From Rostrohypoxylon terebratum (lineage: Eukaryota; Ascomycota; Sordariomycetes; Xylariales; Hypoxylaceae): a stretch of 64,000 bases of DNA. Positions 1-9,194 of this stretch are shown here, piece by piece (position 1 is the first letter of the stretch; each line of letters starts with the position of its first letter). Below the pieces are notes generated by a model. The model ran no database searches. It saw nothing but the letters and a program-made list of their open reading frames with translations, and had not been told where the DNA came from. Both the position numbers and the translations under genes were made by a program. The DNA lies in the NCBI GenBank assembly GCA_022497145.1, contig MU385969.1, forward strand, positions 23,547 through 87,546, in the 5' to 3' direction.

Positions 1-666
1 TCTGTTACTTATGAACGAGGTAGTGTTTTGCCACTATGCTTAACCACCGCCGCGTACGGCCTTTTCCACAAGGACCTCCTCGGATTAGATCTTCCTACCT
101 CCCCAGCTGCTACCCCCAAGGAAAAGGCTGTGATCATTACGTCTGGCGCATCAAGTGTAGGCGCGAGTGCAGTCCAACTTGCCGTAGCGGCCGGGTACGA
201 GGTGTACTCCACGGCATCACCTAAGAACTTTGAGCTCGTGAAAAAGCTAGGCGCTAGCGGGGTTTACGACTACCACGAGGACGGCGCTGCGGACAGCATC
301 ATCGCAGCTTTGAAGGGTAAGAAGGTTGTTGGAGCACTGACTATCAATCCTGGCGGCGTGGCAATTAGCGCCAAGGTGCTGAACGGCACTGATAGCGTTA
401 AGAACATTGCTGATGCGGGGCCCCCACCGCCTGAAGGCTACCCCGAGGGTATCACGTCGAAGTTCATCGATCTGGGCGACCTTCCTGACCCTGATTCTGT
501 CACTGGAAAAGTCTTTCGCGACTTCTTGCCCAAGGCTCTTGCTTCTGGTAAATTCGTTCCTGAGCCAGAGCCATGGGTAGTGGGTAATGGCCTTGAGAAG
601 ATTCAAGAGGCATACGATCTCCGTCTTAAGGGTGTGTCGGCTCAAAAGATTGTTGTAACTCTATGA
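1..666 (+). CDS. Zinc-type alcohol dehydrogenase / enoyl reductase, 3' part
   Basis: The frame is open from the first base of the window, so the N-terminal GroES-like half lies outside. The visible 221 codons hold the nucleotide-binding Rossmann half of a medium-chain dehydrogenase. It has a GASSVGASAVQLA glycine loop, then AAGYEVYSTAS and KKLGASGVYDY, as in fungal ToxD-like or trans-enoyl reductase proteins, which usually have about 350 residues. It ends ALASGKFVPEPEPWVVGNGL...VSAQKIVVTL with a TGA at 664-666. Such enzymes reduce C=C bonds of polyketides or act as NADPH quinone-type oxidoreductases, so the exact substrate cannot be told. An MFS exporter and an acyltransferase follow, which favours a secondary-metabolite role (inference). 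The first in-window start-like codon, a TTG at 28, is not the real start. Confidence 0.85.
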   Translation, partial: SVTYERGSVLPLCLTTAAYGLFHKDLLGLDLPTSPAATPKEKAVIITSGASSVGASAVQLAVAAGYEVYSTASPKNFELVKKLGASGVYDYHEDGAADSIIAALKGKKVVGALTINPGGVAISAKVLNGTDSVKNIADAGPPPPEGYPEGITSKFIDLGDLPDPDSVTGKVFRDFLPKALASGKFVPEPEPWVVGNGLEKIQEAYDLRLKGVSAQKIVVTL

Positions 667-1067
667 CGGGTAGGCTCTTAATGGAAATCGGTGGATTAGT
701 TGGAATCATGAATTGGGCGAAAGTCTGTTTAGTCTGGAGCATATAACTTGTTTCGGACATCAGTGTTCGTTTTGGATGATTTTAGATTGAGTCAATCTAA
801 ACACTGCCCTATTCCATGGCAACAATACCCCTATTCTTAGCGTGTGTGTATTGTACCTGTGCATGCAGGTAAAGGTAAGGTAAGAGCTAAACTACCTACA
901 TACTATTACCTAGGTAGAAGCTTCAGGGCTCTATCAAAAGGCCGTAGCCTATCGACCTACCCACGAGATGACATTATAGCCACCAAAAAGTAAATACCTT
1001 TATTCACAACATCAATTATGTACCGAGCTTTAAAAAACTAAAGTGAAATCACCAAGTACTTTTTCTA
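667..1067. other. Convergent 3' intergenic spacer
   Basis: Spacer between the ends of two convergent genes. It is AT-rich and carries CCTAGG/TACCTA-type words near 890-915. I see no gene in it. Confidence 0.6.
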
Positions 1068-3084
1068 TTACTCTCTGGAGACTTGGAGTTCCCCACCGTT
1101 ATTTTCTTCTGTATTTACCCGTGTAGCCTGCCGTCGCCCCTTTCTTATGTCCTTCCACCCAAGCCCACATCCAAACCCGAACGCTACAGCCCCCAGCGCA
1201 GCAGCAAGATACATTACATGGTCCACGCTTTTAGCGTATGCATATAACACCTTATCTAGCTCCTGTCCAGAAACTAGGGATCGTACAGCAGTGGCACCAC
1301 CAGCCATGATTATCTCAATATTGACTTCTGGTGCAGTTATAGAGAGTATCGTTCGCATGCTGTTGTTGAATATAGTTTGTGCAGATGTCACAAACAATGC
1401 GGCACCGAAATACTGGGTGAAAATAAGAATGGCTAAGGCAGAGGGGATATTTGGGCGCGGAATTAGCGTTTGAATCGCTATAAAAGGCTGACATGACCAA
1501 CCATTAGCGAATCCGACCATGTGCATATTGTGCATATTGTGAGTTACCTTACCATTTGGACAACCATTCCTACACCGAGACCATATATAACTTGATATCC
1601 TACCCAACGGCCAACCGAAGTTGATACTTGCAACGTCGAAAGTAGACCTGATCCAATGGAAGCTAACGTAGCCCCTACCATGACTGATGGAAGATAATAT
1701 CCGATCCTTTGCACTTAAATGTAATGTTAGCGGTCGCGATCGACAAACGACGACTTATCTCAAACCCGATCACTCACCCACGAACCCCCCAATGAGAACC
1801 ATGACAACCTGACTTAAGATCGCCAGCAAATTATGCACGCCACTCATAAACGGCGAGTCCGCCTTGACTGCTTGGAGATAGATCGGCAGATAATACGCGA
1901 CCACGAACATCATCCCCAAGAACGCAAACATAAGCAACGAAGCGCACCACTGAATTCGGACTCCCAGGAGCGCGAAAGGGATCATAGCCTCTGACCCCTT
2001 CCTCCATTCCCAGATCAGGAACACGGCGAATGTAGCAACAGCCCCGCAGAGCAAGCCGATTACGACACTGCTATCCCAGGCGTACCTATTTCCACCAAAT
2101 TCGAGGGCAATGAAAAACATAACGGCTGCCGGAGCAAAGATAATGAAGCCAACAAGGTCTAGAATGCGGATCAGTCCGCCGTTGCGGAGGATATGTAAGC
2201 CGTGTTTCTGTGTCATCTCGGGGATACGGATTAGTAGAAGGAGCGCTCCAACGACGGCACCAACGGGGAGGTTGATATAGAAGCCTAGAAGAATGTTAAT
2301 ATTGTACTATATAATCGAAGGGAAGAGGTATAATTGTCTTACACCACCTCCAAATTGTATACTCCGTGAGCGCGCCGCCTAGTAGTGGCCCGAGAGCGAC
2401 ACCGAGTTGGCCTATAGCGACAAGCGTGCTCTGTAAAACGGGTAACTTTTCCGGCGGCACGGAAGCCGTCCAAATAGTAAGGGATCCATTTAGGATACCG
2501 GAAGCGCCCATACCCGCGAATGCCCGCCCAACGGTGAACATAGCTGAAGACTTGGCAGCACCGCAGATGACGGAACCTATCTCGAAGACTAGAAAAAATC
2601 CAAGGAATGTCCACTATGATAGATCAGCTTTATATCCACGTACTAGATAGGTATCGTTCTCAACACTTAATTATTCTTGTTGGGTGAATATGAGGTAAAC
2701 TTGCCTTAGTGCTAAAGTTCGTGTATATTCTGCCGCTCAGGGGCTGCAGTGAGCAGCTAGCGAGTTGATAGGCGCTGCCATACCAACCGACGTCTGAAAG
2801 GGAGTGAAACTCTGTTGTTATTCTAGGTATGGCCTGTAATGCTTCAGAGTTAGTGAGCTCTCAATTGACGGTTGTGTATTCTCTACTATGAAGACATGTA
2901 GACGGCATACAGTGGCAACGATAGAGGTATCTAGCATAGCCAGAAAGTAAGCTAAAGTGACGGCTACTAGGATAGATGCTAGCCTAGACCCTTTGACGTA
3001 TTCGTGCTTCTCGGCCGATACATGGATATCAATATCCTTTTTCTCCGTATCCGAATTCTCCGCATTGGGCGGCAGGTCGGTCAT
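1068..3084 (-). CDS. MFS multidrug-efflux-type transporter (DHA2, 14 TM)
   Basis: Six exons: 3084-2911, 2833-2705, 2613-2343, 2284-1778, 1713-1553 and 1487-1068. They join in phase to 553 residues without a stop. Residues 1-35 are a hydrophilic cytosolic tail. The first helix carries the LDTSIVAT motif typical of DHA2 exporters. Exon 2 begins AIPRITTEFHSLSDVGWYGS, and exon 3 holds motif C (GQLGVALGPLLGGALTE) and WRWCFYINLPVG. Many hydrophobic segments follow, and the C-terminus is a short charged tail. The family exports toxins, drugs or own metabolites by proton antiport at the plasma membrane. It shares an upstream region with the divergent acyltransferase, as in biosynthetic clusters (inference). 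The second intron, 2614-2704, begins GCAAGT, a GC-AG donor; the others are GT-AG. The substrate cannot be predicted. Confidence 0.93.
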
Positions 3085-3701
3085 CCTGCAGCGGTTTCAA
3101 GTTCCTTAAGAATCGTTATCTGTTGACTGTATTAGCGGATAATGAAGTCTTCATCAACTCACAACACGGGAAAGTATGAACACCTCCTGTAGCCACATAC
3201 CTACCCTGTTCATAGGTGCCCCCTTATTGGAATTTGGGGGGCATCCTAACGGTACTTACTCGGTAGTTGTTAAGAGATTTCATCCTAGTCATTGTTAGGG
3301 GTCATTTTACTCCGGGTTCAGGCCCTGGGCTAACTGAAATAGTGTAAAGACCATCAAGGAGGATCGCTAGCGGACTACGACGTTGCAATGTTACATTGGG
3401 ACCGGACCTGCGTATCTTCTCCACTATACCATTTACTACTATTGTTAAACATGAGGTAGACTAGTCCTAGGTACTCGCATGTGAAGTCACCGAATTGGTA
3501 TTTATCCCGTCGTTACCTAAGCTGGATCTACCCTCATGCGATAGAGCATACATCATGGGTTAGTTATGTTGGGTTATGTGGCATGACGAATATTCGCCCG
3601 TAGACTATGGTTGGCTGGCCTGTGGGTTAAAGCTGTCTTTCAACATGACAGTCAACACAAGCCTGCTACCTGAATTCCTAAGTTGGTTTCTGCAAAAAGT
3701 C
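3085..3701. promoter_or_regulatory. Divergent promoter region of transporter and acyltransferase
   Basis: About 600 bases separate the transporter start (3084, minus) from the acyltransferase start (3702, plus), so both promoters must lie here. I see no certain TATA box or transcription-factor site. The stretch 3576-3701 is open in the acyltransferase frame and might be coding if translation starts at 3576 or 3645. Confidence 0.45.
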
Positions 3702-5087
3702 ATGGGGAGTCTTGCATCCGAGATTCAAGAAGGGCCTAAGCGTGAAGAGTATGAGATCTATCAAGATGTTCTTTCACAATTCCCCTTCCTAAATGGGTAC
3801 ACGCATTTTCTCCGCGTTTTCGAGACCACCCCAAGCTCGTCCCGGGAAGCCATTGTCGGGGATATACAGAAGGCGCTCGACGAACTCCGCACCAGCATCC
3901 CCTGGTTAGCAGATCAAGTTGTCACGGTCGACACCGGCCCCGGCACCTCAGGATTCATAACATCCGCACCCTGGCCAGCGTCCGCCCCGGCTAACAATGT
4001 CGTTCGGGCGGATCATGATGATGACTTCCCTCCCCTCTCTTCACTTCTCGCATCCGGCGGTCCCATGTCTAGCTTCGACCCCACGAACCTAGTCCCATGT
4101 CCTGGCCTTCCTCACCCGCATGGTCTTTCGCCTATACCAATTTTCATCATCAGAGCGGTTTTCATCGCGGGTGGGGTGTTCATTGTTATGTCTGCTCACC
4201 ACAATATGATTGACGGTACAGGTCTTATGCAGTTATGGAACCACATGGCTACCCTCATGAATGGTGGCAGTCTGTCCGATGAGGCTGTCCGATGGGCTCA
4301 CACTGACCGCACGCGGGTCGTGCCTTTACTTCGTCCAACCGAGGCAGCAAAAGACTTCAGTCATCTCCTACGTCCGAATCCTTGGCCCCTAGGCACTCCT
4401 CCAGAGACCGTATGGCGCGGTTTCACAGTATCACGTTCAGCACTCATTGACATCAAGGATCGCGCGTCTCCCAAGGAAGAAGGTGCTTTTGTTTCGACCG
4501 ATGACGCCCTGTCAGCATTCTGCTGGCAGCGTATTTGCGCCGTTCGTCTCTCGACCGGTCGCTGTCAAAGTACTCAACTCTCCAAGTTCGGACGGGCTGT
4601 AAACGCGCGACGCGCCGTTGGTCTACCCGACACGTATCTCGGACAAATGGTCGTTCACGCGACGACGCGGCTACCCCTTGGCGATGTCGTCGCGAAGCCA
4701 ATCGCGGAATTAGCGGGTATGTTGAGACGGGACCTTGAGGATGCAAGGACGGAGTGGAGTGTTCGGAGCTGCGCGACGTTTATGGCAAGCATACCAGACA
4801 AGTCGAAATTGTTGTATGGTGGGCTTTACAACCCAGCGACGGATATTGGCGGCTCGTCGCTGCTTTCGTGGGGAGCTCGGTCGTTCCGGATGGGCTCGTT
4901 GGGTCAGTCGAAGATGTTTCGGAAGCCAGATGGACCTAGAATTCCTGGGTGCATGTACTTCTTCCCATCGGACGATGAAAGGGAAGTGCAGCTTGTTTTG
5001 TGCTTGACGACAGAGGATTTAGATGAGTTGAGTAGGGATCCGGAGTGGGGGTTTTATGTGAAGGGCGTCGGGGCGGTGCCCATGTAG
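3702..5087 (+). CDS. HxxxD-type acyltransferase (trichothecene acetyltransferase-like)
   Basis: A single-exon frame of 461 residues from the ATG at 3702. In-frame ATGs also exist at 3645 and 3576 (503 residues). I prefer 3702 because EEYEIYQDVLSQFPFLNGYT, the normal family start, follows shortly, whereas the upstream residues look arbitrary. The catalytic motif is SAHHNMIDGTG, with His167 and Asp171 as HxxxD. The segment VNARRAVGLPDTYLGQMV and the C-terminal SWGARSFRMG fit the fungal branch of the BAHD-like superfamily, in which the plant DFGWG box is weak or absent. These enzymes transfer an acyl group from CoA to a hydroxyl of a natural product, or to polyamines and amines. The place beside an exporter and a reductase suggests tailoring of a secondary metabolite (inference). 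Confidence 0.85.
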   Translation: MGSLASEIQEGPKREEYEIYQDVLSQFPFLNGYTHFLRVFETTPSSSREAIVGDIQKALDELRTSIPWLADQVVTVDTGPGTSGFITSAPWPASAPANNVVRADHDDDFPPLSSLLASGGPMSSFDPTNLVPCPGLPHPHGLSPIPIFIIRAVFIAGGVFIVMSAHHNMIDGTGLMQLWNHMATLMNGGSLSDEAVRWAHTDRTRVVPLLRPTEAAKDFSHLLRPNPWPLGTPPETVWRGFTVSRSALIDIKDRASPKEEGAFVSTDDALSAFCWQRICAVRLSTGRCQSTQLSKFGRAVNARRAVGLPDTYLGQMVVHATTRLPLGDVVAKPIAELAGMLRRDLEDARTEWSVRSCATFMASIPDKSKLLYGGLYNPATDIGGSSLLSWGARSFRMGSLGQSKMFRKPDGPRIPGCMYFFPSDDEREVQLVLCLTTEDLDELSRDPEWGFYVKGVGAVPM

Positions 5088-5449
5088 AATGTTGAAGCAC
5101 TGTAAAACACCGTGTAATCCCCTCATTCTGAGCCTTATTCATACGGTCAAAGTCGCCATGGCGCTAATTATGATATGCCTACTAAGGAGTATTGAGTCTT
5201 GTAATACAGTCATCCACCACCCTTTATCAAAAACATATCGGGAACTATTGCTCAGCGTTGAATTCTTTACTTCGAAGGTCTCTCCGTCTATCTCGTTTGT
5301 AATTTCGTAAAGCACCTAAGGACATGACGTCGCGATGTTACTGCTGTGCCGATTTATCAATTCATCTCCTGCTCAAAATGATGGGCAATGTGATAAAATC
5401 AGAGTGGAGCAATATGCCATAGAATGCTTTCTATCCACACCATATTTCA
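5088..5449. other. Spacer before the HET gene
   Basis: No firm gene. A short frame from the ATG at 5336 holds a Cys-rich stretch. The residues NAFYPHHIS directly before 5450 are in frame with the HET protein, so a further upstream exon of that gene, carrying the usual N-terminal C-x-x-C, may lie here. Confidence 0.4.
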
Positions 5450-7532
5450 ATGGATGATCTAGAAACATCAGCAAACCATGGCTGCGACTTTTGTACACTT
5501 TTATTGGAGTCTTTCAAAATCACGCCTGCATACAGATTTTCAAATGCTAGCTGGTTAGGAGAGCCAAGTCAATACGATCGTGACGATAGAGGCTCAATGT
5601 TTTCCGTCCTTAAACAGCTTCCTGCGATGATGCTTCATATCTGCATTCATCCCCGCCATATCAGCATCACCGACAGATGGGAAAGTGCACAAGTGTTCGA
5701 TCAGATTGTGGTACAGCCTAGAGGAATACCTACAGTTGATCTTGCGAACAAAATGACAGGAAAATTTGACTGTGTTCCTTTGATCCTTACACTCACATCT
5801 CCCCTTAGTAAGTTATCACTAATGATGTGATCGCTTCATGATGGCTAGCCTTAACATTCGCGCAGAAGAGCCTGTTCGAGTGGAAAATTACCGGATAGGC
5901 AGAATTCGTACGGACCCCGATCTGGGATCCCAGGCCAACTTTGACGTCGCCAGGGCGTGGCTCAAGACTTGCCGGGAGCAACATTATACTTGTCTTGAGC
6001 GCGATGTCGCCAATCTTCCAACACGAATAATCGACGTTGGGAGCGAAGAAAACCCTGCGATGCTGAGAGTAGTTCATGCACTTGGGGATGTCGGCCAATA
6101 CGTGATACTTAGCCATTGTTGGGGCGGTAAAGTATCCCATGTTCTGAATGAAGGGACCTCCAAAGAATTCCACCTACGTCTCCCGTTTGGTGATCTGCCA
6201 GCCAACTTTCGCGACGCGATAATAGTCACCCGACAATTGGGGATTCGATATCTCTGGATTGATTCTCTATGTATTCTACAAGACTCAAAATCGGACTGGG
6301 AAAGCGAATCAAAGAAGATGGGAGAATATTATCGCAGCTCTACTCTTATGATATCCGCCTCGGCATCCGAGAAAAGCACTCGAGGATTCCTAACCCACGA
6401 ACACGAAGATTCGAATCTAAAACCTGTCAAACTTAGTGTGTATCCTAACAGTGACAGCGGCCACCAAGTGACCGTAGAGAGGCTGGCCGACAAAAGAGAA
6501 GATCTGTACTTCCTCAACACACAAGGCCCCTTGGCGTCTCGAGGGTGGACTCCCCAAGAGGAATTACTGTCACCCAGGCATCTCTATTACGGACGTCGCC
6601 AGATATATTGGAAGTGCCGTAATGGTGACAAATCGGTCGAAGGTGTCCCATCTAGAGAGGGTTTTCCGCAGTTTAACCTGAGCTCGATGTCCTCAATCCT
6701 TTATTACAGGCTTCTTCGTGAGATCAAGCAGCCCCCAGAAATAGACATGGAAGAACTACTTGCTATATATTATAAATTAGTCCAAATGTACTCAGCCAGG
6801 AAATTGACTTATGATTCCGATAAACTGCCCGCGTTCTCTGGTTTAGCACAAAGAATTGCTACGGCGCTACCTGGTCAATATCTTGCGGGGCTTTGGGGTT
6901 GCGAAATAAGCTCAGGCTTGGATTGGTATAACGCTGGAGACGCCAGACCTGTTGATACATATCGTGCTCCTTCCTGGACCTGGGCAGCTATGAATGAACA
7001 AATCCATTTTATCGGCATTCCTATTGGCGTGAAATGGGAATCAAAGATTCGACTTCTGGGACATGATATGGTTTATCGTGACCCAAGTAATCCGTATGGC
7101 GAAGTCACGACGGGTCACATTTTAGTTCAGGGATACACTAAACCCCTATTCAGGAGTTCAGAAGTTGATGCGAAAGCCGGAGTTTACGAGGTTTTCTCAA
7201 ATCGAATGAGCGTAGGCAACCAAGGTATCGCATCCCATGATATCTTCTTTGTAGACAACGAAGACTGCGACTATTTCTTGGTGACTCCTAGGAATCGTTC
7301 AAAAAAAGAAAGCTCGTCTGACATGGAGATCAACAAAGATTTTCCGGGGAACTATCTTGTTCTACTCTTAAGGACTTTTGACTCTATAAAGCCAAGCGCT
7401 ACCTGTCTGATATTGCGGGAAGTTATCTCTGGAAAAGAACCACAGTTCGAGAGGATAGGGTCTTTGAGTTATTACCGGGGGGAATTCCCTGGAATAAGCG
7501 CTTGGGACAATATGAGATTGAAACTCGTATAA
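5450..7532 (+). CDS. HET-domain heterokaryon incompatibility protein
   Basis: Two exons, 5450-5807 and 5866-7532, separated by a 58-base GTAAGT...CGCAG intron, join to 674 residues. The start DLETSANHGCDFCTLL is the usual N-terminal Cys segment before a HET domain (PF06985). From about residue 197 come QYVILSHCWGG, GIRYLWIDSLCILQDS, DWESESKKMGEYYRSS and LMISASAS, the classical HET signature. GPLASRGWTPQEELLSPRHL follows, then the family C-terminal region with YRAPSWTWAAMN. HET domains trigger programmed cell death on non-self recognition at hyphal fusion; the partner is unknown. The residues before the ATG at 5450 resemble family sequence, so the true start may be in an upstream exon. The frame is otherwise intact. 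Confidence 0.92.
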
Positions 7533-7935
7533 AATAATACTTGCCTGTCTCAAGGATTTGATGAGCTCATCCTTGACTTATACCCAGGTGGACATTACTA
7601 CACAAAGGGGGATCTAGGTAGGTACCTAGACTAATATGACAGAAAAACAAGAAATAGAAGTGCTTCTTTTTATTCTACCACAATACTTAACCTATAGCAG
7701 AGTATCTAGGACTAAATATGATCCATTCAACCTTGTGCTTTCATATCCATTCCGGTTGCCCATGTTTTCCCAGTGATGATCAGTAAGGATAGATCCAACT
7801 CTGGCACGTTATACGTTACATTTTTTCTGTCCTAAACATCTCAAATCCCAACATCCGCAACCAACCACTCGATACAGCCAGAATTCCATACTTAGGCCTA
7901 GATGCCTAGTGGCTGATAGTCTAAGATAAGTCCGA
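7533..7935. other. Intergenic spacer
   Basis: AT-rich convergent spacer with AGGTAGGTACCTAGA near 7616. No gene seen. Confidence 0.5.
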
Positions 7936-8310
7936 TTATAAGAATCTGTCAATCGGGAACTGCGGAGTCTGGCCCGGTTCAATCATCTTATTTGTCTTCA
8001 TATGGCCAACTAAGCTCTTCAGGCTTTTCTCCAGATACTCGTACCTTTTTAGTTCTTTTTGGTGACGAACAAGCCGCCTATACACGTTATCATATCTTCG
8101 TTGATATGCTAGTCGCTCCGAGCTATTCTCGTCTCCTGGCGGGCCACCCAAGCTACGTGCTTCGCTATAAGCTCGATTCCGCTCAGTTACAATGGAAGCT
8201 ATCTGGCGGTCTTTCTGTAGGAACTCATTGTAGAGTTCCAAGCCAACTCTCCAACACTCATTGGCGGTAACGGGGTACTCTTGAGGGTTTGGTTGGTTGG
8301 AGTTTGCCAT
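7936..8310 (-). CDS. Small hypothetical protein, helical
   Basis: A 124-residue single-exon frame with an ATG start, rich in charged residues and with no signal peptide or membrane helix. The middle (NECWRVGLELYNEFLQKDRQ and RLVRHQKELKRYEYLEKSLK) has heptad-like spacing of Leu, Val and Tyr and probably forms one or two coiled-coil helices. The C-terminus, PGQTPQFPIDRF, is extended. I do not recognise a family. Its unbroken frame and normal composition argue for a real gene, but the plus strand is also open over part of it (7992-8270), so support is moderate. It lies between the HET and NACHT genes. Confidence 0.5.
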   Translation of the reverse strand: MANSNQPNPQEYPVTANECWRVGLELYNEFLQKDRQIASIVTERNRAYSEARSLGGPPGDENSSERLAYQRRYDNVYRRLVRHQKELKRYEYLEKSLKSLVGHMKTNKMIEPGQTPQFPIDRFL

Positions 8311-9194
8311 TATCTCGCAACGGGATTAGTGGGAAGATATTATCTTTAGAGGAAGTTGAACTTGATAAAATGAATGACTATAATCTGGCTTGCTTAGAAA
8401 GTGAATATCGAGTATTGCAAGAAATAAGGTGCGCATGAACGCAATCGTCCAGGGCTTTGACATTGTCAAAGGGAGGTTCTAGTATTCCAGAATTCCAAAT
8501 CAATTATATAATAGAAGGACCCGTGCCCATCAAGAGGTATTTTACAGGTGAGTCTCTCTATCATTTGCGAGCTGTACTTATTCATCATCCAATATGCCGA
8601 TTTCTTAAGTGTCTGGTGAAACTACTTAGGCAATGCAACAAGACGCAGCCTAAAATCTCTAGGTAATCATGACAATGTTTAGGTTACCTACCTAATAACT
8701 TGAATCACAGATAGATACCTGGTAAGTATTACCCTAGGAGCCCTCAAGTCACTAAAGCACTTTTATTATGTTTGCTAAAAGGCGAAGAAGAAATTTTCTG
8801 ACCGTCACGCACTAGATAATCACCACATGAATACCTAGGTGTATGGTGTATATCAGCATACTTTTTCACCTAACCCTCAATCCTTACCCTAACCCTGAGA
8901 TATATCTAACCTTTACCCTAAAATGTGTACGGTCTTATGATGGAAAGTCATTCACCCTGAGAGGTGGCTATGAACTTACTAAAACTTAGAAACAGCTCTT
9001 TGAGCTTTATACTTAAGAAAGTCAACATCCTTTTCCCCTCTTCTTTCTATCCGTGCAACCCTCAAAATAGTAAAATACCCAGAGCTAAGAGCGGCAACTA
9101 AAACGGGACCCGATACCGGCGGCTAGCGCTAGCGCTATGAAATTACCTAGGTAGATAAATGACCCAATTTCCTAGTAAAAATCCAACTTCCCCT
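8311..9194. other. Intergenic region
   Basis: No convincing gene. It holds the degenerate telomeric tract at 8869-8917, several CCTAGG palindromes and a GCTAGCGCTAGCGCTA palindrome near 9122. Confidence 0.5.
8869..8917. repeat. Degenerate interstitial telomeric repeat (CCCTAA)n
   Basis: The tract holds ACCTAACCCTCA, TTACCCTAACCCTGAG and TAACCTTTACCCTAAA, decayed copies of CCCTAA. That is the complement of TTAGGG, the telomere repeat of most filamentous ascomycetes. Confidence 0.7.
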
